Positions 12,767 through 27,700 of a stretch of DNA of 64,000 bases are shown here, one piece after another. The notes below the pieces were generated by a model. The model did no database searches and was not told the origin of the DNA. It worked only from the letters and a program-made list of their open reading frames with translations. Origin of the DNA: Trichoplax adhaerens (taxonomy: Eukaryota > Placozoa > Uniplacotomia > Trichoplacea > Trichoplacidae); the NCBI RefSeq assembly GCF_000150275.1, contig NW_002060943.1, forward strand, positions 4,546,008-4,610,007. Direction: 5' to 3'. A program made the translations under genes and the position numbers. Positions within the stretch are counted from its first letter, which is position 1. Each line of letters starts with the position of its first letter.

Positions 12767-15700
12767 TTAGTGGCGTTCGATTTGATTCGATAATTCTTCT
12801 AGCATAGTCTCATTGTCAATAACTGTTAAATTTCTGTTAATTATGAGAGAAAAAAATGAAATAAATAAAATATCCAGAATACGAATATGCAGAGTATTAT
12901 TTGATATAATTGGTTATTAATCTATTCATATACTTGCTCTTAACTTACCTGATATATTTGTATTCTTTGATCGAATTCCTGCTGAGTAGATACGGTAATT
13001 TTTCGATAGCTACAATTTTCGTAAGAAAATATTATTACGTTTGGAAATCTTGAGTGCCAGGCCATGTTATTGCAGCATAAATGTATCAGCATAAAGAAGT
13101 ACGGGTTCATTAATTTTACTTACTATATGGATGATCTTGAGCTTTCCTGAATGGTTGCAATCTTGCAGAAATTAGTCTCTGCGAGTTAAATCGAATGATC
13201 TGTTAGCATGAAGTGAAGCTTCACCACCGTCATTATTACACTTAATATGACATCGTTTTAACACCTTTTAAAACTAAAATGCTTTAAAAAATTTACTGAT
13301 ATATGATCTGAGTGCAAAATATAAATATTCCAATATTCAATTTTTATGCATAGCAGTAACTTTTGCATATATTTATTGATTAACGTAATGACTGCATTAT
13401 TTATTATTTCATAGATTAGTTCTGTTCTAATTACAGCTATGAAAATAGACTAAAGTTGGTATCTCAACTAGGATCTAAAGGCCATGTCAGCACTGTTAAT
13501 GTGCTTTCGCCGCCAAGAAATATCACAATCATTTATCTCATTAAAGGAAAGAATGCAGTATTTTGGCTATTCCGTTACTCTAATCGTGTCCAAGACTGAC
13601 TAGCGTTTATTTCCAGGAAGTATGTGCCAGCACGTACAATAAGTAATTACATATAATCTACAAGAATTTCTTATAACGAGAAAAATTTGTTATTGCAACA
13701 TAAATAGTTACAATAATGAGTTACATTCCGATGGACTCGTTAATCTAGTAGCATTAAGTACGTGGCTAGTTTTTCGATTCGAACTTACCATTTTTTCAAA
13801 GTTAATCAACTTGCTTTCTGCTTTGTAGGTTTCATTATTTGTATCAATAGCCAATAGATCTATTCATAATGGAATAATATAGTTAGATAATAATATAACG
13901 CTAATGTTTCAATACAATCGAAGGGATACTGCCGTAACTATAAATAGATACTTAAGTCAGTATATACGTGGCGACTTTTCAATTTCGAGCTCCAGTGGTA
14001 GTATGCACATATAATTAATCAGAGTTGCTATGTTACTAAGTATCCATAAGAAAGTGAATATTTTACCTCTAATTAAGAGCGGAGTATAAGGTATGAAAGG
14101 TGGCTTCATCTCTCCTTGTTTAAAATCAAGACGAAATATAGATTATCATCTAATTTTAAGTATGCCCCTGCTTTCTGATAGAACAGATAAATCTAGACAA
14201 CTATATGGACATAGCAACATAGTCAGTGTCAACAATCCTAGACTGCAGTTGCTACATAATCCTGCTCACAAATCAAGTTGCTGTAATAGTTCTCGAGTTT
14301 ATTGACTCGTACGCTCTCCAGCTATATAATCGAATATAATAACTGATTGACATACTTGCCATCGATCGATATGTTCTATAATTTCTTGAGGGGTCCTTAA
14401 TATTGTAAAATTTAATACATATTAAAATGTGTAATTAAAAATCGAGATTACATCGAATATACACAAAATCAAATCTCTAAGTTCAAAGAAAGCTGTCAGA
14501 TTTACCATAATACTCTGCAATTCCTTCATTTTTTTGTGTATTCTTATCTGAATTTTCTGTTCAAGGCCATTCATTTATAATTTAGGGAGTAGTACATAAA
14601 ATAACAATAAGCTCCTATCTATATTAAGAGAGTTCTTAAAAGTCTATACTTCGACTGAGCAATTGGTAGTAGAGCAATCTATTAGAAATTACCTCAAATG
14701 TTTGCGTTAATCGTGTTATCGGTGTTGTAAGCAAAGCACCGACAATCGCTGTACAAGAATGAAGGTTATTCAACTGCTTACACCTTAGAGAATATATTTC
14801 GAACAGTTTTAATGTATTAAATAAAAGATATTTATTTTGTAATACTAAATGAGTCTAAAATAGCATATTTTTCATACTGTTCTGCGATCTTTATGAATTT
14901 CTTAATAACTTGAGCTCTCTTATACAAGTTCTGTGTTAAGCAGATTTCGGTTATTACCCAATATTCGATCTATTTATTTGAATAATGAAGAACGTATAGT
15001 CTAAAATACAAGACTGATGAAAAAACGAGATCTCCAAATTGCATATATGAACAGTCACGAAACAGTAACACATGCTACGATAAATCCACGTAAGCTTCTA
15101 TGAGTCAAAATAATGGAAAATTTTAGCTAAATACGCACTACCTAAACTTACTTCGTTATATCTTCTGAGAAAATAATCCAAGTTGGTCGACAAGATATCT
15201 CTTCGATGATCACCATCGATATAACATAAAAATTCATGCTAATAGCCGGTTTATGTTTTATAACAAAGAGTAAAAACATTTTACAACAGAATTTTTAACC
15301 TTTACTTTCTAAAATTAAGATATAATCAACCATAATCTAGGTTTTCTAAATTTTTTAATGCACTACGCAATCCAGAATAAAGTTACAGCCTACACTAAAA
15401 TATCTATTCGCTTCAATCATACCATAGTAATTTTGCTTAGTAATTCATAATCGTAGGCAGTCAAATGATGAGCAATAGCCGTAGAGTTTAAATTTTCAAA
15501 GTAAATTTGTTTATCAGGTGTTGAAATTCCAGTTGGATTTTGCAGTGATAAAGGGGTCTAATGATATCAAATGTTTTAACTGTTAAACATACTTTAAAAA
15601 TTTTAGAATTAGGATTAACAATGCAATCAATAATTAAACTAGGAAATCTTACGCAAGTATCAACATGGCCTTTAACAGCTAAAAATAATTTGCTGTTGAT

Positions 15701-18700
15701 TCCAATTTTACTAGCAATGGACTTTTCATCTTGCTCCAAGATTATGATTTCTGTTGAGTAGAATTTCAAAAGCAAATGCGAACATTAAATAACGTTATTA
15801 GAATTTAAAATTTAGAATTCAATACAATTCCTACACATACTGCAAAATCTGTATTAAATGCTCTTATCTAAGCTTTAAACTACAACCTTAGTCATCCTGT
15901 GCACGCTTAAAAGGGACGGTAACAATTCATTGAAATATGATAACGTCTTATGATGAGCTGTAGACTATGCATCTACAGTATTATATTGTTCTTAAACAAA
16001 GCTAACATTGGATTTATGATTAGATGGCACAGCCATTATCTTACCTTTATTAGATTTGACTTCACATAGGTAAACTTCATTTGTTGTCGATGAATCCTCC
16101 TTCATTCTTTTTTTTGCCTCAGCTATTATCTCTCTCACCGAAAACATAAAGGGAATCTGCTCTAAGGGAATTTTAGTATGATCACATTGATAGACATCTA
16201 GATTGACTATAAGTAATGGATAGAGAGAGAAAAGCTTGTTACCACGATACAGGGAAAGATCAACACTAATGGTCCTGGTTAGGAGTTAATAAATTATCTA
16301 ACACAATTCAGAAACCACTACAGTACATAACATGAAAATAGTTTCCATTTTCCGTAATTAGTGAATTATTATCGTACTCTTGTCGCGTCCGGTCAGCGGT
16401 AATGGCGGATAAGGTACCTTATTTCGATACAGGCGATTTTCGCTCTCATACTAAAATTACATAAAATTTTCAACAATTACAGTCAAAAATTACAAAAAAA
16501 TGAATTATTATGTCTACTTTCACGTAGGCCAGAATTGAATGGCTTTCCTATAATACCATTCTTTAGCGCATCAATTCAGTAGAATAAACACATAATCAAA
16601 GCTACATAAAAGTAAGTCTGCTCCAGTAGTTACCATAAATTCTAGCATAACTTCGACAATACGATCCTCACGATATCTATATCGAACATTAAATAAATAA
16701 TTTTAGACAGGTTCAATTAAGTTTTTCAGTAATCTTTAAATCAGCATCAAGTGACATTGAACCAAAATAACAAATTATACTAATTAACTGCTATTCTATG
16801 ATGAATTGTATAAGTCTTACAAAGATTCACGACATTGCGAAGCAAATTGAAGAGAAGTTGCTTCTTCAAAGGCGGCGTTGTCAACTAATTCTTCTCTTAA
16901 TTCCTGAAACATAGGAGTAAAAATCTCACCAAATCAGTGCAAATAATTTAGACATTTTAATCCCTATACCAAAACGGAGGTTACATATTCTGATTTAATT
17001 AAATTAGAAAATTTCAAGGTTGCACTTACATTTATAAATAATACAGTTTCTGGGTCGTCGTTGAAGTAATTAAAATCCAGTAGATAAAATTGGATAATAG
17101 TATGGATGATCCTATAAGATCGTTTACAAAATATGTTGTAAGTTTATTGTAATTATTTCAGCAAATACAGAATATGGAATAAAAATTAATCGGGTAATAG
17201 TAGTATCAGTCTATCGCTCAAAATATCTTGGGCTATCACTAAAAAACAAAGAGACAAACTTGGCTTTAAATTCAATGCTATTTCCACCAGCCGTTTCCAA
17301 ATTGGCTGCTTTCCTACGATAGCTGCCAATTAAATATTGTTAAAGGCCGTAATTAGTATAATAATTTGCTGTCTCTACTGAAATCTATCAACAATTTATT
17401 CTTAAATATATTGTCATCGTAACATGAGACCAAAACCATTCCATAAAATGAAGGCGACAAGATAATGGCCTGTATTCAATTTCGGCACTACTGCGGTATG
17501 CAGGTATAAAGTACAACAATACGAGTATTTTGCATTTTAATATTATAGGATACAGGGTCAACAACTTCTTATATAAGTCGGTCTTCGACATGAACAGCGG
17601 ATAAGTAAAGTAAAAGTCAGGTATGAATTCACCTACACATAAAAATAATGAAAATTCCAGCAAAAAAGTTCAAATAAGACCCGAAGTAAAATGTGAAAAA
17701 TTTAAAGCTCTCGTGTTAGAATTTAGTCATATCCATTATCTGTTATATATTTCTTACCATCAACTTTTAATCTTGTTGTATCTGTACTTCGAGTTTCGAT
17801 TAGGTAATCTAATATTTTGTGGGGAGCGCCTTCAATAACTGATGATCTATAAAAAGCAACTGCATTTATTTCGATATAACTAACAACGCAAATATGGCAC
17901 CTTACAATTTTCTAGTTCGAGATAAAACGCTGGGTACACGTAAAAATCTGAATAGCATTCGTAAAAAATTATTCTTACCCTTCACTTCCATGTTCGTTAC
18001 GAGCAGTCCTTTCTAGGACTAAAACCTCTTTATCGTTTTCCTTTAATCGAATAATGTTCTTTTCGCAGTGCTATAAAAACATAAGATAATTTCATATAAC
18101 ATTTAATTTTTATCAAAAATTTTATATATAAGCGTTTTAATAAAAAGCCAGGTAGCAAGCTATACTACATATATTACAAAGAATAAAGAAAAAGCATCTA
18201 TGTGGTAAAAAATATTAGCAATACTGTAACAAAGTTCTTCAAATAAGATTCATAAATCTATGAAAGTACTATCACATGAAATGTTTACTCAGAAAATTTA
18301 TCATGTTATTACTTCAAAGAAGAATCAAGGCACTTCGTAATTGCTAGTACAGTAAAGTGATGATAACAAGTAATAATATTTTTAGACTGTATTTCATTAT
18401 CAATATTTACCTGCAGAATTAAGTTGAAATCATCCTTATCGACTTTTGCAAAACAACAGTTATCTTGCTTGGTAATAACAGTTGCAGCCCTATCGATGAC
18501 ATACCGATATTAGTTTACTTATTGAAAAAGATAAATCCTACTACGTCTAACGTTTACACATATTAATTATATACTATACGAATCGTTTTTCAGCTGCTTT
18601 AATCGTTGCAATATAAAGTAATCCTATAAAATTATTAATCGTAATACTATCTCGCCTTGGTGCTCGATTAACCAGTGCTAATTTGCCAAAATCGTCACCT

Positions 18701-21700
18701 TCGTTCAACGAGCAAACTACACCCTGAGAATAAGAATGAAACGGTATTAATGAAATTTCTATACGTAATACAGTAAAATAAAGTGAAATTTTTCCGGCAT
18801 AAGCTTTAAAACTAAAAAGGACTTTGTAACATTAATTGTTACGATATTTGATCATCAAAAAAGTATGGCTTTATCTTAATTGTTATGGATACTGGTCGTT
18901 CTCTTATAGCTTATCATTCAGGTTACAGACCAGTTCACGTACTTTACTTTTAATAAGAAGAAAATATAAATGATTCTGCTTACGAAAGAAACAGTTGTAG
19001 CCTTAGCGTTATAGAATATTTGCGCTATGTAGCTGATACATAATGTTAGGTGTACAAGTAAAACGCTATCTCTTTTGGTGATATAAGGGTGCATGTTTAC
19101 AATTTTATATATACGTATGTATTTAATAGCGTTATATACTCACTAGTAACTATAATCTTTAATTTAGATAAAGTAAAGTGATATTAGCCTCTGATGAAGT
19201 GGCTGTTGTTTTACGATTTGCACGAGTGATGTCAAGTGAGAACGTGTAAATAACATTAAGATTAAGGCATAAAGTAATAAAGTAAGTACGAAAATTTATC
19301 GTTTACGCGTAAGAAACGGTCGATGCTGTGTCTGCAGTATAAGTCGAGTAAAAAGTATACAGTTATCAAGGAGTTTTAATCTCGACAAGCAGCTCAAGAT
19401 TAAAATTAAATCAAAATACTGTAGATGCCTACGTGTATTTCGTCACAATGTTAAATATACTTAATGATGACACACTACTACATATAAAATATGAAAGAAA
19501 TTAGAAAGAGTTGTCGCAATGGAACGTATCACAGCAATTAACAAATATCATACTAATACAGTATTAAAGAGGCACTTTAAATCAATTTCCTAATAAGGAA
19601 AACGCTCTTAGTTTCTATAGTTTGCTAACGTATTGAAGCTGCAATAATTTTAGGGAAGAATAAAGTTGATTGTTATGTCGGTCGCATGAAAACTTAATGA
19701 AATATTGGCTATACTTCATTGCAATTCACTATTTAGTTTCGGTTTTACTCCTACGTAAACATCTATGATCTTTACCTTTCCAGTTATAAAAACTTCTACG
19801 GATCCTTTTAAGATGATATACCAGGAATCTGCCACATCGCCTTGACGTATAACTAGAAATTCATTGTAATTTGAGTAATTTAAGAATAACATGTCATGAT
19901 ATTGACACTATGGCAGTACAAAGCTCCTGTCCATGCGCTATACGCAATTTTAAAATGTATCCCTCTCTGTCACATACTCATACAACAGACAATCAAGTGT
20001 ATTCAATTTAGCGATACTTTCAATCAAAATCAGATTGCTGCTGTTACTATTATATGGTATTACTGATCGGAAGCAGATATTTATCGATTTGAAGCATTAA
20101 AGTAAATACACTATAACAACAGTAAAGATTGACAATAATTCTATAATTTCCATTTCATAAAAGAAATGTTGAAAAAGACTTGCTCTGCATTAACAGTTAT
20201 ATTAAGTTAATTATACAAGCATTCTTAAACTCTATTATATTAAAGCTCACGACGCTATCATATTAACCATACCGGTAGTTCCTGATTTTTTATAAGTTTC
20301 TAGAGTACAGATAGCTGCTAATCGCTTCTTCACCTATAAGAAATGACATTAAATTGCGATCCAGTTTTATGCGTTAATAGTTGTTAGTTTAAAAAACTTT
20401 ACAATATCATAAGATATGAACACCTATAGATTGTATTATGATTCTAGTGATAATAAAATTTGAGGCTTTTAGTTATAGTTAACACAAAATAATATCACGT
20501 ACACTGCCATAGTAAAGTTAACAGAAATCAGATTATACAAATTTGATACTTAACACTCACCATCGGCGACATTTGGGACACACCATCGATATTAGAAAGC
20601 TCTTTCAGTATAGCTTCTACATCTTGTTCCGTTCTGTCAGATGGTCTTAATTTTTAAGAAAATTAAAAATTAGTTTCATCAGTTTTATTCAGTATTTGTG
20701 ATAACTTAGGATGTAATCCGAAAATAAGATATAGATGCTACGTTAATTTATCAATATAATTTACTTTTTCGATAGTAGAAGCCGTAAGAAAGCATCTGGT
20801 CCAATCTGTGAGAGAACGTTGATTGCAATATTTAATTCTTCATTAGTTATAGATCCATCACTTCGGGCAATCCGAAAACGATAAAATAACGCATCGCTGT
20901 CCTTAAATTGATGTTTCATACGTACTAGATCACATGAGAAGGGTGAAGATATTGCATTATTAACGATTTAGTTCTACTATATCACTTACATCTAATCTTC
21001 TATTATTCAATGAATACCAAGCTCACTAGTGGCTAATACTATTGTTATTGTGATACATTATACATCTTAGCATACCATGCAAACACAAGCAGTACAAAAG
21101 ATAACATATACAGTATAGTATATACACAAGGAGTATATATTAGAATTGATACAGCCAAAATTGAGTATACCTTCAATAATAAAGTTCTACTACGGTTAAT
21201 CTTAAAATAATCCTTCAACTGCAGATTAAACTAGGTTGTAAAGTTGTAACTATGGTTCAATCAACTTTTTCATTGAGATGTCAAATTGATGATGTTAGAT
21301 ACAGTTAAGTTAAAGTGAATACTGCTATTAATGATGTATTAATGACGTCAACGTACCAACCAAAAGACTAATTGTTACTTCAATTTTCAACACACATAAA
21401 CCTCGTCCCAGCATTATTGTTTATAAAATAATGTATTACGTCTATGGATTATATACTAAGTTTATTTTATTATTATGTTAAATGCGGGTTTAGATCAAGT
21501 CTCATAATAATGATACTGGTTAATCAACTGGCTAGTAAGTAAAGATGTAACAAATGTACGGTTATTGAATTATAAAATTATTACCAAATAACTGACTTAC
21601 TGTGTGTATTTCCTCACCTAAACGCACACAGAATAATTACTATTTAAGACTACGGAATAAGCAGTTACAGCAAGTCAGAGAACCAATTAAACTTCTATAT

Positions 21701-24700
21701 TTCAGTAAGAAAATGCAACGTTTAAAATATATCCACAGACGTTGCTTCAAAAAATCGATCTTTGAATGACTTGTTTTTCAAGCATGCAAAAATAAAAATG
21801 TCTTAACTGCCAAATTGTTTATAATAATTAATTTAAAAGGTTAAGGCGGTAAACTATTAATTTCATTCCTTTATACGCTTAATCAAGTAACGTTGTTTGC
21901 AGCCTATAAATAAAGACTGCAGACTTTATTGATACCCTTGTCGTTTACAGCAGCGGAAAATTTCGTTAAGTACATTGCGGCCATTATAACAAAGATTTTG
22001 AGACGAAATTTTATCCCTTCCTACCATATTACGAGTAACATAGTGTGATATCTGTCTAGAATCCCAATGATCGGAAGAGGGCTTAAGTTTATTTATAGTT
22101 AATTTGACAGCTACTTTATAACATCGACGACTACAGTAAATTTAAACTCAATGATTACTAATCTTTTGGTAATCAAGATATAGCTCAATTAATTTCCCAT
22201 AATGTTTAAAAATGACGTCATTATTCGTTCAATCGTAAATTCGTTGACAATAGTATTATTATATACTACGCCATATTTGTTAGATTGTACGATGTAATTC
22301 TATATACAGTGTCAGTCAGTCATAGTACGGTTAAGGTTGCTTTTGTGCGTTTGCGCTAATTCGATAATACCTAAAGTTAGTACGTTACAACTTGCTATTG
22401 TCACCGGTTACATAATACTTGTGTTTAAATAATTATAGTATTCTATACATGTAACATACACTTGTTAATTCTACGTGTTAATGGTGGATTGTACCGCGTA
22501 CACTAGGGAATTCACTGTTATACAAACTTATAATTATAATGCGTTGTAAGTGTGAACGGCGTACGTATATAAGCCGCCATTTTTTAATACAATAAAGAGA
22601 GAACAGAGTTAGTAGATAGTTTTACAATAACTTCAACTACGTGTTCAATTTCTTGTCTTTATGCTAAGTGCTCTAGAGTAGTACGAACTTTCAATACAGT
22701 TGTTAGTATTAACTCTAAATAGTAATACACAACAAATACTATGAAAAAAAACAAATTTTACATCAGATCGCAGCAAACTAGGTAATACGATGATTGCAGT
22801 ACCGTACCGGTTATTTATGAGATTTTTTATAGCATAAACGACGCGCTGCTACCGATTAGCTGCATAAACGTAAATATCAACAATTATACAAGACGCAGTA
22901 TTCTGTAAATTTTGCAGTAGCAATTGGCTGTTCAGTTAATACTGTACATATCTACTTTACAGTATATTCTTGGTTAAGAAGCAAAACAGTGTCTTGATCT
23001 AGTATCAACTAGCAATACCAATGCTATTATAATTGTAATAATAAGAAATACCCAATGGGATGTCAGTAAATAAAACTTTGAAAGCATTAGCTTTTTAACT
23101 GCTTTTAAGAATTATCTCGCTTAAAATTCAACAGTGAAGTCTCTAAGTAATTCATTTATAGGAATCGTTCGATTAATTCCTTTTATTCCACTAATTACGA
23201 GAAATGAAGCAACCACGAATAAATCACTACCGGCAATGTAAGGAAATGGCTGTAGGCCAATTATTTCTTAAATAAAATGAATGAACTGTAGTAACTGAAA
23301 TATTCGTGGAAATTTTTAACAAGCGTTTATACAAATTCATAACGAATTGTTATTAAAATCATGTGCGACAGCCGTTAAAGCCATCCTTTTTTCAGTATAA
23401 ATGTAGATAGATATAAATAAAGGCCTAATATCCGATTAGTTGTATTATTTTAACCGAAAAAAAAGTTAATCTATTACTCTGCCATTATCAAACTATAGTA
23501 TCATAAATTTGCTAGCACTGATATGACAACATTTAACGGAAGAAGACCTACGAGATAACACTTAAAGGAAAAAATTAAAACTCGTCTCTAAAGTATACTT
23601 GAAACTAGCAATCAGGCGGGAATTTAAGTTTTAACAGCTTAAGCAGCAATGATTACACAGCTCAAATTACGAGCGTACTTCGGTTTAGGGTATTTCAATA
23701 TTTAGTGGTTGAAACTCCTCTATTAATTCATAACTGGGCCATGGTACTTCGCTTAATTATACTGTTATTATAGTAATTTTTACAACTTCAAATAAAATAA
23801 AAAAATAGAACTAAACAACAGATAGCAAGACGATCCGAAAAAGTTTATAAATTATGATAATTGATAAGTGAAACTAGGATGGATGTAGTCTTATCAGGTG
23901 CTAGTATTTGGTGGGGCAGATAATCTCCATTATCAATCCGCACGTAAATTGATTAATTTTTGCTACTAGTAGAACACCAGCATTTACTTTAGTACTGTAC
24001 TAGACTGCACAGAATTTTCTCCTAGTCGAATAACTTAGTTACCATCTTACCATTTTCTAAAATTTCTTCCTCTACCAAAGTTTGCCAAATTCCTACAGCA
24101 TGATCTCGATGATTTAACATAGAAGCAACCGACATCAACCAGTCGACCAGTTCGGAACCGACGCAACATTGTTTGTAGACAACGTGATGAAATACTTTAT
24201 CTTTCATCAGTTGAGGAAATTTCTTTTTAAGGTGTCCATACAATAATCTACCAGCATCTTTTACGCTCATTAGTGGTTGCTGAGTAAAATAGTGAGATTG
24301 ATAAAGATCTTTATAATTTACGTATAAAATTGACATACACAAAAGTATATGCCAGACATTACACAGTCTACAGTTAACTCTACTTCAATTATATTAGTTT
24401 GCAAGATTTTTTGCAAGATAGAAAGAATTCGTCCAAAAAGCTACACCGTAGCAAATGAAAATGTATGCAGCTTACATATGATAGCGTTATAATAAAGCTT
24501 TTAGTAATTACCACGTAAAGATAACAATAGCAATACTGTATATCAAAATAGAAGGGACTTGCTAATAAAATTGACTAATTGACTTTATCAATCTAGTGAT
24601 GTCACTCTTACATAAATCTAGCTCTAGTAAAAAACTGCAGTAGTTGCTTTCAACATTGAAAATTTTAAAGATAAATATACTGATATAAAATCATATAATA

Positions 24701-27700
24701 AGACCAAAATTACTTGGTAAAAGTTTTATGAATATCACAGGAAGATATACAGTACCATTACTGAAATTATAGCAGTTATTAATTGCCCTGGTAATCCGCA
24801 AAAGTGGACGTATTAATATAATTCTTTGAAGTAGATGCACCCTATGTCTATAGTATTTAGTTAACCGATCCAGGAAGTAATGTTGAAAGTTGCGAACTTG
24901 CTATCAAGTAGCACGCAGCATTTTACACTGTATTATGTATCAACTTCTTCAATTAATATGATTTAAGAGTTAGAACTAAATTCAAAATTTATATTATTTC
25001 GATGGTAGATTGTATAATCATTACAATCCATAAAAAGTGTTGACATGAAATGACCTACAGTAGTCATCAAACTTGTGGAATCGCCTTTATTCACCAACAT
25101 TATATTTACGCTTAATCATGTTCTGGCATGCAATATTAATCAATAAAAAGGACTGGAGAAAGATAATTTATACGATGTACTTGATAACAATAATATGATC
25201 CTCAAGATATATTTTACTAGCTAATAAACTTACAACGCGTTGATTCGGTACTCTAATGGTGCTACGATCGGAGTTTCTTCTAATGAATGACTTTTCAGGA
25301 TTCTTGCAATATTAAATAATCGTATTATTAGTCAGTAACTATCAAATGGTTAGATTTTTTTGCATATTAACACAGTGCCAACAAATCTATAACGCTACAC
25401 AATTATAGTTATTCCATTAAACTCCAGTAAAACTTAGCAGATAAAGTACACCATACTGTTGCTTTAATACTAGATTGCAATGCCAAACTTGGGATGTTAT
25501 CTGGTAAACATATCAACAATGTGTGTAAGCAACGCCTTACTTCTTCCTTTCCGCGGGTACCAATCATGCTTTCTTTACCGATTAAAAAATTATAGAAAGA
25601 ATATAGTATAGTTACGCCATAGACATTTGCTACTTTTACTTAAAGATACATTTAGATTTAATGCCAATTATGACAAAATTTAAGATAATAGTAAAATACT
25701 AAGGTTTGCAAGAAGTAGCTAAACATATTTTAATTGTAAATCCATTTACTAAATTTAAAACTTTGGGGTCAATTGATCATCTTTGAAATGATTGAAACTA
25801 GTTATTTAAAAGATACTAAAGATATAGAGTAATTTGATGTACGTTTTATACTGGCATAATTATGAGTTGTAAGAGACTACAGGACACTACTAATGCCTGT
25901 TTTTCTGATAAAGCTAATTTACAAACCTTCGGGGGTAGGTTTTAGGATTTCGTTACGATAGTCCTAAAAGAATATGACAGTTTGTAAATAAATGAGATGG
26001 ATAATAAAAATTATTACTGTATCCGTCGACATTAATTTAAACTTGAAAATACTGGTACGCCTAAAATACAATGTACTAATAGGAATGAAACTGCTGTCGT
26101 TGCGGTCTGATAGTCCGTTCGTACGATTCGTATCATTTCTTACATCAAACAACATTTTAAGATCAGTTTTGTCCACAAGCAGAAATTGACAATTTTCCTT
26201 CGTGATAACGGTAGCGCTCCTGTAATCGTATCGAGTCATATTCATCAGTCCTTATCGCTAACGATAGAGAATTTTAACTAAGAGGTCACCAAGATAATCA
26301 AGCTCAAATTTGTTATGGCTATAACGACTTATGGGCAATGCTACATGTAAGACTAATGGCAATATTGTATTGAAATCATAGTATTTATTAGGAAAATAGA
26401 GATGATAATCTTTCCGGACGAAAGTAAGGTTTAATTACAGCAACACAAATAAAGTTTTTTTTCATGAAAAAAACGTATAATGACCTTGGATTATCGTTGC
26501 GAACACCAGCACCAAAATCCGATCCTTCTTCAAGGATATCAACGACTTTTTCACCCTAAATGGTCCATTAAATGAATTCGGAGAGATTTAGTTCCAATTT
26601 TGTTAATTTACAAAAGTGAGTAGTTGCAAACAAGATTCTGTTTACGTGTATAGTTTATTATTCGCAGGAAACGACAGATATTTTTTAGTCAAGTTTATTT
26701 TATCCTACCATTTCCAAAGAGCTACTGTAATATTATTAGACAATATATAATGTAATAAAAAGTTGATTCTAGCAACATAGATTACAATATAGGTAGCAAT
26801 TTTTTTATCCTGAAATCGGATAAAGTAATCACCTTTGAGTCTGAACTTATCACATACACCGATCCGGAGAGGATGACATACCATTTAGTGCCGCATTCAC
26901 CAGCACGAAATACTTTTAGAATTGGTAGAAAAAAAGTTTCACTCTTTAACAACAGCAGTTGTAATACCGAGATAAAGAATGAAGACAATAACTTCGTGCT
27001 ATAGATTTAGAGTCTGTTTGTATACGTAGACATTCACAGTAAATGATTGCAACAGCATTAATGGTAATTGTTTGTCAGATGAAAATAATTGTTACTTTGT
27101 AATCTTTTATCCAAGTATGTAAGCTCTAACATCTATTTTAATTTTTTCTAACTTATAAACATAATAAGCAAGGCTACTACACTTATACAAAACCGAATAA
27201 TTTTATTTCGTAATAGTGAAAATAAGCAAGTTTTCATAAATTTTTTGCAATGATAAGTTGGGTAGCAAAATTGTAGTATTACCGACTAAAAATTGAAGTT
27301 ATGATAATTTCCTGTTTGTGAATGATATTCGTAGAAGGCGTTGCGCTTAATGCTTAACTATCAAACTGATTTGGCTATCTTCTTGCATATGGATAGCTAC
27401 ATTATTTAGGTTATGTATAAGAAACTTCAATACAAAGATAAGCGATTGTTATTATTAGTATTTAACGCCCTTTCTTATTGCCTTACATTTTACGCCACGT
27501 TTTAAGCTCTCGTGAGTAGCATACTGACAAATTCGCCGTAACAATTCCTCAGGGCAGTCCTTTAATGCAGTCAATTCCTATTTGTATTTTGAATTCAATT
27601 ATCAATAACAATGGTTGACCGCAATCGCTGTCGTCGTTAGGAAATATATCCACGTATTGAAAACAGAACAGGTACACTACAATAGCTTAGTAATAATAAA

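Noticed and set aside
14093-14305. Plus-strand open frame of 70 codons
   Set aside because: It is antisense to EPAC CDC25-domain exons and introns (exon 14067-14114 on the minus strand) and has no domain of its own.
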